A DNA stretch of 64,000 nucleotides from Candidatus Brachythrix odensensis (GCA_016714465.1 JADKDT010000028.1:95258-159257); one strand, 5' to 3'. Shown: positions 14,827-24,271, counted from the stretch's first letter. The notes: generated by a model not told the origin, from the letters alone. Numbers and translations: made by a program.

Positions 14827-17814
14827 CTAGCGGCCCATCACCTTGCGGATGGTGTCGCAGGATGGGCAGCTCCCATTCGGGCGGAAGATGGAATACCCGA
14901 CCTGTGGGTCATTCCCATCGAAGTTGTGGAAGTTGGCATTCCAGACGATGACCATGGTCACCTTGCCGCTCGCGCGCGCGCGCACCATGGCGTCGGCGAT
15001 CCAATCGGCCTGGTTCTGCAGGGTGATGTTTCCGCCCCACTCAAAGCCGGGTGGCATCGGCCGGCCCTGATCTTGCAGCGTGACGTAGCCCAGTTCGGTG
15101 AAGCAGATCGGCTTCTTGCCGCCAATCGCGGCAAATGTGGTGTTCAGCGTGCCGTAGAAGTACCACGAGTAGTGATCGCCGGTCGGGCCGCCGCTCGTCA
15201 TCGACGGCGGATTGGGGCTGCCGTTGTAATGGGCGCCCTGGCAATCCATGTAAGCGGTTCCGCCCGCGGCGTTGACGCCTTCGAGGAAGGGCTGATCGTT
15301 GCAGCCCGCTGCGGTGCAGCTCCCAAAGTAACCCGTGGGCGCCGCGGCCCCGCCGACCACAATCGTATTTGGATTGGCGGCCTTGATGGCGATATAGGCC
15401 TCGCGCAGCATATTGGCATAGACCTGCGGACTGACGTTCGAGCCGCCGACCTCGCGATCCAGGTTGGGTTCGTTCCACACTTCGATCGCTTCGGCGCCTT
15501 GCCGGGCAAGGCTGGCCAGGGCCGCGGCGAATTCCTTGTGATAGGCCAGGTTGCTGAAGCGGTTGCGATCACCGATCGCGCCCACAAGCAGCTTGATGCC
15601 ATTCCCGTTCAGTTGCGCCTTCAGGCCGGAGATATCCGGCGCGCCGCCGCCCATCACAATTTGGACCTTGGCCCAGCTCATCCCGATGCCGGCCATCTTG
15701 GGCAGATACCCGCCCAGGTTGTTGCTTGTGTTGACATGCGCGCCGATCCCGAATCCCGTCATCCCGCCGCCCACGGGCGGCGCAGCGGGCACGGCGGTCG
15801 GTTTTGGCGCGGCGGGCACCCCGGGAAGTGCGGTCGGTTTTGGCGCCGCAGGCGCGGCAGCCACCACCACTCGGGTCGGCGCGGGCGTCGGGCTTGGAGC
15901 CGGCGTTGGCGTGGGTGGCGCGGCAACCTGGACCGCAATGCTGCCCCGCCCGACCGACGATGCGCCCGATTCGATGGCACTGGCGATCGAATACGCGCCG
16001 GGCAAATCCGGCACCGTCCACTCGAAAGTCGGATTGTCGAGGCTGGCCTTGGTCGGCAGCACCGAGCCGCCGGGCGTCTTGACCAGGAAGGCTACCGAAA
16101 GCCCGCCCGCAATCGCTTCGGCCGGGACGTTCTTCTGGTAGGCGGTCAGCGCCGCGGCAACCGCGGGATCGGCCGGCAAGGTCATCCCGCGCACGGTCAC
16201 CCCGCGCAGGTTGAACGGCTGCAAGACATTCAGGCGCCGGCCCAGGGTCGAGGGGGTGCTCAGATAGACGACCGTGGCGGCTCCCGACGCGTCGGCCAGC
16301 GCGTAGCGATACGACTGGGTGGCCGCATCAAACTGGATCGCGCGCGGGTCGATCCCGCCGCTGAGGCGGAACTTGACCTTGCTCCCGGCCTGCAGCGGCC
16401 CGGTCACGGCTTGTTCGGGTGCGAAGGTACCCAGCGGCGCCAGCGCGTCTTCCTGCGAAATTGGGCTGACCTCGCCCGTGGCGCTGACCCGTAGGCTGCC
16501 GGCCGGAATAATGACTTGAAGTTTTGAGCGGTTGATCCGAGCCAGGGCCCAATCCATTAACGCGGGAAGTTGATCATCGCCAAAGGCGGCCGGGTTGGCG
16601 CTCAGGTCGAGTTTGACCGAGTCGGCGACATCGGCCAGGGCCCGCGTGTCATAGCCCACGCTGTTCCACATCGTGGCCGGATCGACACTGGCCGTGCGCT
16701 CGGGCGCCGGGATGACGATCGATAGGCTCTTATTCTTGGCTTTGAGCGCGGCGCCCAGGCCGGTCACGAAGTTCGTGTAGCCCGCGCTGCTGGCGGCGTC
16801 GACCCCGCGATAGTCGATCTCCACACCCGCATACCCGCCGGTGTCGGCCAGCGAGGCCACGTTTCGGACGTGCGCTTCACGGGTGCCCTCGGTGGCGAGC
16901 ATCTCACGCAGCAAGGTCCGGTTGATCTCGCCCTTGTCATTCCAGTTGCGCAAGGTCGGAATCGCCTTGGCCCCCGCGGCGGCGGCGGCGACCTGGCTCC
17001 GATCGCCGGTCAGCATGCCCGACTCGCCGAGATACAGCCCAAACGGATAGAGTTCGGTCGCGAAGGACGGCGAGGCGCCGCCCGGTCCTGGCGCGGCCTC
17101 GGCGCCCACGATCGGCGTATTGGCCGCAACCTGGGCCAGCATGATGCTCTGCGGCACCCGAGCCACCTGCACGACGACGGAGCGGGTCAGTTCCTCGACC
17201 CCGCCCCCGACCCAACGCCATGCGCGGGCATTGGCGTCCCACGAGTAGAGGTCGAGTGTGTCTGATGCGGACAATTCGGCCGGCAATGACAGCCGAACCG
17301 TGGCCGCCTTCGGGTCGGTGTTGCACGTGGCGATGTTATAGAAGGCGCTGACGGGCTTGATGGCGGCCGGCAATGCAGCGGCGGCGGCCTTAACGTCGGC
17401 GTTCGAGGATCCAGCCGTGAACTCCGCCAGCGGAATCTTGTTGAGCTTGACCCCAAAGCGGCCGTTCAAGGCATCCGGGCGCACGCCGATTGTCAGAGCG
17501 TCGAGGGTGACGCTGGTCCGCGCGGTCGAAAACTCGTCGCAGTTGTTGGATCGCAGCGCATTGACTACGACCAGCCCGCCCAGCGAGAGCGCGACGAGAC
17601 CGGCGATAACGCCCAGCGGGATGAGGAGGGTCTTTATGTTGAGCGGGCGGCGAGGCGGCGGTTGTTTGGGAACGCGCGCGGCTGGCCGGGGTGGACGCCC
17701 TGCGGCGGGTCGCGGAATCGGGCGCATGCCCCGTGGCAACCGATCAATCACCGGCGTCGTGCCGGGAGTGCCGATTGGTTCGTTGGGTGCCCCGTTTGGT
17801 TTCGCTTCGCTCAT
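14827..17814 (-). CDS. Large surface protein: degenerate GH18-like domain plus clan-A glycosidase domain
   Basis: 995 residues. A Pro/Arg-rich cytoplasmic tail is followed by one helix ('LLIPLGVIAGLVALSLGG', about 60-80). The middle (about 200-540) follows the spore-germination YaaH-type GH18 fold, but its DxxDxDxE motif reads 'GYAGVEIDYRGVD', so the catalytic Glu position is Arg. This part is probably non-catalytic, perhaps peptidoglycan binding. A TPAPSPTPAPT linker leads to a clan-A barrel with 'AIEVWNEPNLDRE' and 'ICFTELGYV', which keep both Glu. It is 18 bases upstream of the 13360 paralogue in the direction of transcription, so the two are probably cotranscribed. Confidence 0.75.
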   Translation of the reverse strand: MSEAKPNGAPNEPIGTPGTTPVIDRLPRGMRPIPRPAAGRPPRPAARVPKQPPPRRPLNIKTLLIPLGVIAGLVALSLGGLVVVNALRSNNCDEFSTARTSVTLDALTIGVRPDALNGRFGVKLNKIPLAEFTAGSSNADVKAAAAALPAAIKPVSAFYNIATCNTDPKAATVRLSLPAELSASDTLDLYSWDANARAWRWVGGGVEELTRSVVVQVARVPQSIMLAQVAANTPIVGAEAAPGPGGASPSFATELYPFGLYLGESGMLTGDRSQVAAAAAGAKAIPTLRNWNDKGEINRTLLREMLATEGTREAHVRNVASLADTGGYAGVEIDYRGVDAASSAGYTNFVTGLGAALKAKNKSLSIVIPAPERTASVDPATMWNSVGYDTRALADVADSVKLDLSANPAAFGDDQLPALMDWALARINRSKLQVIIPAGSLRVSATGEVSPISQEDALAPLGTFAPEQAVTGPLQAGSKVKFRLSGGIDPRAIQFDAATQSYRYALADASGAATVVYLSTPSTLGRRLNVLQPFNLRGVTVRGMTLPADPAVAAALTAYQKNVPAEAIAGGLSVAFLVKTPGGSVLPTKASLDNPTFEWTVPDLPGAYSIASAIESGASSVGRGSIAVQVAAPPTPTPAPSPTPAPTRVVVAAAPAAPKPTALPGVPAAPKPTAVPAAPPVGGGMTGFGIGAHVNTSNNLGGYLPKMAGIGMSWAKVQIVMGGGAPDISGLKAQLNGNGIKLLVGAIGDRNRFSNLAYHKEFAAALASLARQGAEAIEVWNEPNLDREVGGSNVSPQVYANMLREAYIAIKAANPNTIVVGGAAAPTGYFGSCTAAGCNDQPFLEGVNAAGGTAYMDCQGAHYNGSPNPPSMTSGGPTGDHYSWYFYGTLNTTFAAIGGKKPICFTELGYVTLQDQGRPMPPGFEWGGNITLQNQADWIADAMVRARASGKVTMVIVWNANFHNFDGNDPQVGYSIFRPNGSCPSCDTIRKVMGR

Positions 17815-17901
17815 CCTATGGTTTTCTCCAGTTACATAACACGCCCAATGTGAACGCTGAACGATTCTATCATCGGGAAATTGACCATAGAACCAATGTC
17901 G

Positions 17902-17942
17902 GAAACGAAACGCCCCTGGCTGCGCCAGGGGCGTTTCGTTTC
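17902..17942. repeat. Intergenic palindrome, 19-bp perfect arms
   Basis: GAAACGAAACGCCCCTGGC pairs exactly with 17924-17942 around TGC. It lies eight bases beyond the aminotransferase stop and upstream of the glycosidase gene, both on the minus strand, and would make a good terminator for the aminotransferase operon. Confidence 0.85.
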
Positions 17943-17950
17943 AAGCAACC

Positions 17951-19111
17951 TTATCCGTGCCGCTTGAGGAAGCGGTGCATGCGCTCGAGGGCGGTTTCGA
18001 TCTTCTCGTATGACGTGGCGTAAGCCATCCTCACGTAACCATCGCCGCCGTCGCCAAAGGCGCTGCCGGGGATGGTGGCGACCTGCTCTTCTTTCAACAG
18101 CGTGTCGCAGAACTGGTCCGACGTCATCCCGGTCTTGGCGATCGAAGGGAAGGCATAGAACGCGCCGCGCGGCTCGAAGCAATCCAGCCCGAGCGCATTC
18201 AGCCCGCCGACGATCAACTTGCGCCGCCGGTCGTATTCGGCCACCATGCGCTGGACGTGCTCCTCGCCGTGCTGCAAGGCGGCCAGGGCCGCAGCCTGGC
18301 CGGTCGTGGGAGCCGACATGATCGTGTATTGGTGCACTTTGCGCGCCGCGCCCAGGATCTCGGCCGGCCCGGCGATATAGCCGATGCGCCAGCCCGTCAT
18401 CGCATAGTCCTTGGAGAACCCGCCCAGCAACAGTGTGCGCGCCTTCATGCCGGGCAGCGACGAGAAGCACACATGCTGCGTGCCATACACCAGCCGGTCA
18501 TAGATCTCGTCGCTGATGACGAGCAGGTCGTACTTCTCGGCCACCGCCGCGATCTCGAGCATGCGCTCGCGCGACATGACCGCCCCGGTGGGATTGCTCG
18601 GGAAGCCGATCAGCAACGCCTTGGTCTTGGGCGTAATGCGGGCCTCGATTTCGGCCGCGGTGACCTGGAAGTTGTTCTCGACCTTGCAGGCCAGCGTCAC
18701 CGGCGTGCCGCCGGCGAACACCACTTCGGGCGTATAGGCGACAAAACACGGCTGGGGGACGATGACCTCGTCGCCCGGATCGAGGATGGAGGTCATGCCC
18801 AGATACATCGCCTCGCTCACCCCGACCGTGATCAGCATCTCGGTGTTCGCGTCGTAGCGCACGCCATACAACTTGTCCAGATGATCGGACAACGCGTTGC
18901 GCAGCTCGGCTGTTCCGGAGTTGCTGGTGTAGCTGGTCTCGCCGCGCTCAAGCGAGCGGATGCCCGCCCGCAGCATCGGCTCGGGGGTGACGAAATCCGG
19001 CTCGCCGATGCCCAACGAAATCACGTCCGGCATGGTCGCCGCGATGTCAAAGAAGCGCCGGATCCCCGACGGCGGCACCGAAGCGACCCGGGCTGAAATG
19101 AAGTTGCGCAT
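17951..19111 (-). CDS. PLP-dependent aminotransferase, class I/II
   Basis: 386 residues, the usual length for the family. 'SLGIGEPDFVTPEP' is the N-terminal substrate loop, 'SNPTGAVMS' and 'VISDEIYDRLVYG' are the cofactor-ring Asn and Asp-x-x-Tyr positions, and 'GGFSKDYAMTGWRIGYI' carries the Schiff-base Lys. It resembles the aspartate/alanine-type and PatA-like enzymes; the exact amino donor is not decidable. ATG 19111 is chosen because GACGAGGAG, overlapping the previous gene's stop, lies at ideal spacing. It is the last gene of a minus-strand run after gatA and the nucleotidyltransferase. Confidence 0.88.
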   Translation of the reverse strand: MRNFISARVASVPPSGIRRFFDIAATMPDVISLGIGEPDFVTPEPMLRAGIRSLERGETSYTSNSGTAELRNALSDHLDKLYGVRYDANTEMLITVGVSEAMYLGMTSILDPGDEVIVPQPCFVAYTPEVVFAGGTPVTLACKVENNFQVTAAEIEARITPKTKALLIGFPSNPTGAVMSRERMLEIAAVAEKYDLLVISDEIYDRLVYGTQHVCFSSLPGMKARTLLLGGFSKDYAMTGWRIGYIAGPAEILGAARKVHQYTIMSAPTTGQAAALAALQHGEEHVQRMVAEYDRRRKLIVGGLNALGLDCFEPRGAFYAFPSIAKTGMTSDQFCDTLLKEEQVATIPGSAFGDGGDGYVRMAYATSYEKIETALERMHRFLKRHG

Positions 19112-19115
19112 GACC

Positions 19116-20111
19116 CTACTCCTCGTCAAAGCCGACCACGCTCGAATCGCCGACGTTGAAGCGGCGCGGGCGGCCAGTCAGAATGGCGTCCCGGCCAATC
19201 AGCGAATTGGCCAGGACGTGGTCGCTTACCAGGGCGCCCGTGTCGACAATGCTCTCCCGAATCACGCTGTTGACGATCTGGCAGTTTTCGCCAATCGAGG
19301 TGTTTGGCCCGACCACGCTGTTTTCGATCCTTGCCGACGGATGTATGTAAACCGGCGGGACCACCACCGATCGGTCGTTGCGCCAGAGTTCGCTGTTGTC
19401 GTGGCCATGGGCCAGCAGAAAGCGATTGGTCTCGAGCACGGTCTCGGGCTTGCCGCAATCGAGCCACACATCGACCGTTTCGATGCGCAGCCTGGCGCCG
19501 CGGGCAATCATCAGGTTGAAGGCATCGGCCAGGAAGTACTCGCCCTTGGTCCGGATGTCCTTGCGCATGAGCTCGTCGCAACACTCCATGAGCAGGCCCG
19601 CATCCTTGACGTAATACATCCCGATCACGACCAGTTTGTTGGCCGTGTCGGATGGCTTCTCGATAAAGCGCGAAATGAAGCCGTTCTTGTCGACCTGGAC
19701 CACCCCAAAGCGGCGCGGGTCCTCGACTTCCTTGACGTAGATGACGCCGTCGGCGGTCTCGTTGTCCAACTGGCTGAGATCGGCATCGGCGATGGTGTCG
19801 ACAAAGACGATCAGGGTCGGGCCGCTCACCGAGCTCCGGGCCAGCAGCACCGCCGGGGCCTGGCCATTCAACTCGCGCTGCTCGTGATAGTGGGCGTGGA
19901 TGTCGGGATACGACGCCGAGACGTATTGTTCGATCTGATCGCCCAGATAGCCGACCACAAATGAGACCTCGCTGACCCCGGCGGCGACCAGTTTGTCGAG
20001 GATGTGGCCCAGGACAGGCTTCCCGGCAACCGTGATCAGGGGTTTGGGCTTGGTGTAGGTGTGCGGCCGCAGGCGCGAGCCGAAGCCCGCCAGGGGGATG
20101 ATGACATTCAT
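19116..20111 (-). CDS. Sugar-1-phosphate nucleotidyltransferase with left-handed beta-helix tail
   Basis: 331 residues. The N-terminus 'PLAGFGSRLRPHTYTKPKPL' is the GxGxRLxPxTxxxPKxL nucleotide site of RmlA/GlmU-type enzymes; 'VIYVKEVEDPRRFGVVQVD' and 'FIEKP' are later signatures. The last 70 residues (from 'PPVYIHPSARIENSVVGPN') are hexapeptide repeats of a left-handed beta-helix. It makes an NDP-sugar (UDP or dTDP) for cell-surface glycans; the sugar is not decidable. Its ATG overlaps the inferred TGA of gatA in an ATGA arrangement, which points to translational coupling. Confidence 0.85.
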   Translation of the reverse strand: MNVIIPLAGFGSRLRPHTYTKPKPLITVAGKPVLGHILDKLVAAGVSEVSFVVGYLGDQIEQYVSASYPDIHAHYHEQRELNGQAPAVLLARSSVSGPTLIVFVDTIADADLSQLDNETADGVIYVKEVEDPRRFGVVQVDKNGFISRFIEKPSDTANKLVVIGMYYVKDAGLLMECCDELMRKDIRTKGEYFLADAFNLMIARGARLRIETVDVWLDCGKPETVLETNRFLLAHGHDNSELWRNDRSVVVPPVYIHPSARIENSVVGPNTSIGENCQIVNSVIRESIVDTGALVSDHVLANSLIGRDAILTGRPRRFNVGDSSVVGFDEE

Positions 20112-21580
20112 GGTCGTTGTGTATGGGTGCTTCGGTGTCGCGTTGGAAGGCCGCCGCCGCACGCAGCACGGCCGATTCGCCAAAGGCCGGCCCCATCAGT
20201 TGCAGCCCGATGGGCAGCCGGTCCGCGTCCAGGCCGCACGGGATGCTGATTCCGCAGATGCCGGCCAGGTTCATGTTGATGGTGAAAACATCGGCCAGAT
20301 ACATCTGAAGCGGATCATCGACCCGCTCGCCGATCTTGAAGGCCGTTGTTGGCGCAATCGGGCAGGCGATCAGATCGACCTGGCCAAACGCTTGTTCAAA
20401 GTCACGCTTGATCAGCGTGCGGACTTTCTGGGCCCGGATGTAATAGGCGTCGTAGTAGCCGGCGCTGAGGGCGTAGGTGCCCAGCATGATCCGGCGCTTG
20501 ACCTCGGGCCCGAACCCGGCCCCGCGGGTCTGGCGATACATCGTCACCAAATCGTCCGAGGGCACCCGCAGGCCGTACTTCACCCCGTCGAAACGGGCCA
20601 GGTTGGCCGAGGCCTCAGCCGTCGCGATGAGATAGTAGACCGGCAGCCCGAGCCCTGTGTTGGGCAGGCTGACCTCGACGATGGTCGCGCCCAACGCTTC
20701 GAGTTGGGCGATGCCGGCCCGCACCGCCTCGCTCGACCTCGGGCTGGATGCCTGAGATGAAATACTCCCTCGGCGCGCCAATCCGCACGCCCGCCAGCGG
20801 GCGCGCGCTCGAAGGCGCCGCTGTTGCGCTGACGTAGTCCGGCACGTCCAGGTTCATTGAAGTGGAATCTTGCGCGTCCCAACCGGCAATGACGCCGTTG
20901 ACGATCGCCGCATCCCACGCATCGTGGGCGAGCACGCCGATCGAATCCAGCGACGAGCCATAGGCGACCAACCCGTAGCGCGACACCCGTCCATAGCTGT
21001 TCTTGAGCCCGGTCACCCCGCAATACGCTGCGGGCTGGCGCACGCTGCCGCCCGTGTCCGTGCCGAGCGCGGCGCAGCACAATCCGGCAGCCACCGCGGC
21101 GGCGCTGCCGCCCGAAGAGCCGCCCGGCACGCGCGACTCATCCCATGGGTTGCGGGTAACGCCATAACCCGAGTTCTCGGTCGAGGATCCCATCGCAAAC
21201 TCGTCGGTGTTGGTCTTGCCCAGAAACACCGCGCCGGCCGCGCGCAGGCGCGCAACGGCGGTCCCCTCCCACACCGGGACGTAGTTCTCCAGAATGCGCG
21301 ATCCAGCGGTCGTACGCAAGCCGCGGGTGACGAGGACGTCCTTCAACGCGATGGGCACGCCCAACATGGGCGTGTCTTCGCCGGCCGCCATGCGAGCGTC
21401 GGCGGCGGCGGCCTGGGCCAGGGCGGCCTCGGCATCGACCGTCAGAAAGGCATTCAGGCGCGGGTTGAGGGTGCTGATCCGATCCAGAAAGGCCCGGGTC
21501 AGCGCAACCGAAGTAAAGGCGCCGCTGCGCAGGCCCGCGCGGGCGGCGCGCACCGTGAGGGCGGGGAGATCGAAAACCAT
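20108..21580 (-). CDS. gatA: Glutamyl-tRNA(Gln) amidotransferase subunit A, with two compensating frameshifts
   Basis: The amidase-signature enzyme of GatCAB, which frees ammonia from glutamine to convert Glu-tRNA(Gln). The Ser-cisSer-Lys site is present: Lys in 'GVPIALKDVLV', the Ser-rich loop 'RVPGGSSGGSAAAVAAG' and 'LGTDTGGSVRQPA'. A one-base shift near 20733 (after 'GIQPEVE') changes frame, and a second near 20130 restores it so that the gene ends '...HTQRP' with TGA at 20108. The whole span is 491 codons, normal for GatA. Both shifts are probably assembly errors. It starts one base after gatC. Confidence 0.9.
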
Positions 21581-21581
21581 G

Positions 21582-21887
21582 TCAGTCAGCCGGCTCGCCG
21601 TCGCCCAGGGTGGCGGGCACCTCAAACGAGGCCCCGTCCGACGATGGCGCATTGGCGAGGACGGATGCGCGCGGCAAGGGCGCGCCAGGCGCATCGCCTG
21701 CCCGCATCACCGAGCGAATGGGCAGGACCGAAGCGGTGGGCGGAATGCCCTCCACGTCGACCCGCTCGAGTTCGGCCGCGTAATCAAGCACCGCCGACAG
21801 TTGCACCGCATAGCGCTTGGCCTCGTCATCGGTCAGATCGAGGCGAGCCAGACGCGCAATGCGCTCTACTTCTGCGGCGGTCAGCAT
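21582..21887 (-). CDS. gatC: Glutamyl-tRNA(Gln) amidotransferase subunit C
   Basis: 101 residues. The N-terminal helical part 'EVERIARLARLDLTDDEA' and 'LSAVLDYAAELERVDVEG' follow the GatC pattern, with the extended linker that wraps between GatA and GatB ('PIRSVMRAGDAP'). It stabilises the GatCAB complex in tRNA-dependent glutaminylation. ATG 21887 is preferred to the TTG two codons upstream. gatA starts one base after its stop. gatB is not in the window. Confidence 0.9.
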   Translation of the reverse strand: MLTAAEVERIARLARLDLTDDEAKRYAVQLSAVLDYAAELERVDVEGIPPTASVLPIRSVMRAGDAPGAPLPRASVLANAPSSDGASFEVPATLGDGEPAD

Positions 21888-21916
21888 GATCAACGGGCGT
21901 TTGACCAGAAGGGTCG

Positions 21917-22411
21917 TCAGGGGTTGACGATCTCGCCCGCGATCAGGGCATGCGCGGTGTACTTGGGCGCCTCGATCAGGGGCGGCTCGATATCGCCGTT
22001 CATGTTGGTCTGGCCGCGATGATAGGCGCCCTCGTTCAACAGAAGCGAATTGACGACCATGTCTCCCCAGTGCTTGCCGGTCTCGGTGATCTCGACCCGG
22101 TTGGCGGTGATATTGCCCTTCAGCGCCCCGGAGATCACAACATTTTGAGCCTGCACTTCGGCATACACTTTGGCGGTCTCGGCGATGATGAGGTTGCCGG
22201 TCGTCTGAATCTGGCCCTCGAACACGCCTTCAACCCGCACCCCGCCGTCGCTGACGAGGCTGCCTGAAAGCCGGCAATTCGCCCCGATCACGGTTTCGAT
22301 CTTGCCGTTGCTGGAGGATGCCTGAGGGGCAGAGTAGGCGTTGCCCGCGTTTGTGGGCGCATTCGCGTACGGTTGCTTCTGCTGCGCGGCCTGCTTATCA
22401 CGTCCAAACAT
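21917..22411 (-). CDS. Bactofilin
   Basis: 164 residues. A low-complexity Gln/Asn/Ala N-terminus is followed by the bactofilin (DUF583) beta-solenoid, beginning 'TVIGANCRLSGSLVSDGGVR' and running through regular six-residue turns such as 'VEGVFEGQIQ' and 'VVISGALKGNI'. Bactofilins polymerise without nucleotide into membrane-associated filaments that organise cell-shape or division proteins. ATG 22411 is chosen because AAGGAGA precedes it. It sits between a DivIC/FtsB-like gene and gatC. Confidence 0.88.
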   Translation of the reverse strand: MFGRDKQAAQQKQPYANAPTNAGNAYSAPQASSSNGKIETVIGANCRLSGSLVSDGGVRVEGVFEGQIQTTGNLIIAETAKVYAEVQAQNVVISGALKGNITANRVEITETGKHWGDMVVNSLLLNEGAYHRGQTNMNGDIEPPLIEAPKYTAHALIAGEIVNP

Positions 22412-22449
22412 AAGGTTGGTTTTCTCCTTGAACTGAAAGAGCGTCGCCC

Positions 22450-22815
22450 TTACTTGACGAACTCTTCCCACCATTTTCGGGTCGGGGGCGCCGTCGACGG
22501 CACGATCACCGTGTCACCCGGCTTTGCCCAGCGCAGATATGCCCTGGCATAGTATTCGACAAAGGTGTCGGTCCCAGCATGGTTGAGGGCGACCCTGACC
22601 TGGTCGCGCCGGATCTCGCTGACGCGGACCTCTTCACGCATGCGCACGACCTCTTGCAACATCCTGGTTTCGTTGCCGGCTCGCGAGATCAAGTTATAGA
22701 CGAGCGGCACCGAAATAAACAGAAGGGCGAGAGACACCCAAATCAGAGGCTGCGGCATTGCCACGTCTGTGCGAGAGCGTCCAGCGCGTGCTTTGGGTAT
22801 GTTGGTCATGGTCAT
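22450..22815 (-). CDS. FtsB/DivIC-like septum-formation protein
   Basis: 121 residues. One membrane helix ('LIWVSLALLFISVPLVY', about 24-42) is followed by a charged coiled-coil ('ETRMLQEVVRMREEVRVSEI') and a short extracytoplasmic tail with 'ARAYLRWAKPGDTVIV', which resembles the FtsB/DivIC 'ARe.l.....GE..i' motif. Such proteins link the early and late division machinery. Its place next to the bactofilin gene fits a cell-shape or division role. Confidence 0.75.
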   Translation of the reverse strand: MTMTNIPKARAGRSRTDVAMPQPLIWVSLALLFISVPLVYNLISRAGNETRMLQEVVRMREEVRVSEIRRDQVRVALNHAGTDTFVEYYARAYLRWAKPGDTVIVPSTAPPTRKWWEEFVK

Positions 22816-22908
22816 TTATGAAAATAGGGGCAAAGCTTGTAGTACACGGCGCTATCGCGCTGTGCCGCCCATGCCTTGCCCCTATTCCCGCGCGCCTCTC
22901 GACGCAGA

Positions 22909-22992
22909 TGCCGAAGCAGGGACTTGAACCCTGATGGGCGTAAGCCCACTACGCCCTGAACGTAGCGCGTCTGCCAATTTCGCCACTTCGGC
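22909..22992 (-). tRNA. tRNA-Leu (anticodon CAG)
   Basis: 84 nt without encoded CCA. Acceptor arms GCCGAAG and CTTCGGC pair perfectly. The anticodon stem CTACG/CGTAG encloses the loop TTCAGGG, giving anticodon CAG. A class II variable arm (TGGGC-TTA-CGCCCA) and T arm CAGGG-TTCAAGT-CCCTG are present, as expected for leucine. Downstream lies a palindrome and the M20 gene on the same strand. Confidence 0.96.
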
Positions 22993-23024
22993 TCGAACGT
23001 GCTAAATCTTACCATAGGGTTTCT

Positions 23025-23073
23025 GGAAGCGATGCCCCCGCCCGGCGCACGCCGGGGCGGGGACATCGCTTCC
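23025..23073. repeat. Intergenic palindrome with one mismatch and one bulge
   Basis: GGAAGCGATG-CCCCCGCC... pairs with ...GGGGACATCGCTTCC. It belongs to the GGAAGCGAT subgroup seen at 43333. It lies between the tRNA gene and the M20 gene. Confidence 0.85.
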
Positions 23074-23087
23074 AATCTCCGGCGCCC

Positions 23088-24242
23088 CTACCCGTTCAGA
23101 TACCGCCGGGCCGTCTCGGCCAGCACGGCCGCGCCAGTCGATAGGATCGATTCATCAATGTCAAAGTCGGGGTGATGATGCGGGCGGGGCTTGTCGCCAA
23201 TCGCGGCCCCGATGTTGATGAAGCCGCCCTTCGACTTGCGGGCCATGTAGGCGAAGTCTTCGCCGGCCATCATCGGGAGGGCTGTCTCGACGTGATCGGC
23301 GCCGACCAGGTCGGTCGCAACGCCGCGGATGTAGCGGGCCGTCTCGGGGTCGTTGACATTGGCCGGATAGCCATACGGGTGATTGAGGACAAAATCGCCC
23401 CCCATCGCCCGCGCGATCGAGAAGGCCTCCTCGAGGCTCTTGTGCAACAGCGCCCGGGTGTCCTCCTCGAATGACCTGATCGTGCCGGTGAAATCGACCT
23501 TCATCGGGATGACGTTGTTGGCCGTTCCGGCGTGAATCGTGCCAACGGTGATGACGGCCATCCTGGTCGGGTCCAGCCGGCGCGGGATGATGCCGTAGAT
23601 CGCCGGCAACACCTGCGATGCCAGCCAGATCGGGTCAAGCGAGCGATGCGGAAACGCGCCATGCCCGCCGACGCCCAGAATCGAGGCTGAGAATGAATCA
23701 GCGGCGGCCTGGATGGGACCCTCGCCCACCGAAATCACGCCCGCGGTCTCGCCGCTGCCGACGTGCAGGCCCCACACCCGCTCGACGCCGTCGAGCACCC
23801 CCTCCTGGACCATCAACAACCCGCCGCTTTTGTCCTCTGCCCCGCCCTCTTCTGAAGGTTGGAAGATCAGCTTGAGCGTGCCGTTCAACTCTTCCTTGCC
23901 CAGCAACTCAGCCACCCCGAGCAGGATGGCGGTATGCGCGTCGTGGCCGCAGGCATGCATCACGCCCGGCGTCTGCGATTTGTAGGGCGCATCCCCGGAC
24001 TCTTGCAGCGGAAGCGCGTCCATGTCGGCCCGCAGGGCGATGGTCGGCCCGCGGCCATTGCCAAGGACGGCCACCACACCGGTGCGCGCCACCCCCCGCA
24101 TATGCTCCACCCCCAGGGCGGTCAGGGTGTCGGAAACATATTGGCCGGTCTGAAATTCTTGAAATCCAAGCTCGGGGTGGGCATGGATGTGCCGCCGCAG
24201 TTGGACAAGTCTGGGTTGCAGGGCGCGGGCGCGGTCAAGCAT
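23088..24242 (-). CDS. M20-family amidohydrolase (hippurate/IAA-amino acid hydrolase type)
   Basis: 384 residues. The binuclear metal site is visible in 'MHACGHDAHTA' (Cys and two His), 'FQPSEEGG' (Glu pair) and a late 'PHHHP' His. The dimerisation insert 'VGGHGAFPHRSLDP' is present. It hydrolyses N-acyl amino acids in the cytoplasm; the specific acyl or amino group cannot be read. A single gene between two palindromes on the minus strand. Confidence 0.9.
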   Translation of the reverse strand: MLDRARALQPRLVQLRRHIHAHPELGFQEFQTGQYVSDTLTALGVEHMRGVARTGVVAVLGNGRGPTIALRADMDALPLQESGDAPYKSQTPGVMHACGHDAHTAILLGVAELLGKEELNGTLKLIFQPSEEGGAEDKSGGLLMVQEGVLDGVERVWGLHVGSGETAGVISVGEGPIQAAADSFSASILGVGGHGAFPHRSLDPIWLASQVLPAIYGIIPRRLDPTRMAVITVGTIHAGTANNVIPMKVDFTGTIRSFEEDTRALLHKSLEEAFSIARAMGGDFVLNHPYGYPANVNDPETARYIRGVATDLVGADHVETALPMMAGEDFAYMARKSKGGFINIGAAIGDKPRPHHHPDFDIDESILSTGAAVLAETARRYLNG

Positions 24243-24271
24243 GATTTACTTCTCCCTTGTCGAAAACAATC

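Noticed and set aside
14824..16494. A 556-codon plus-strand frame
   Set aside because: It is antisense to the glycosidase giant, rich in Arg/Gly/His, with no domain; a by-product of high GC.
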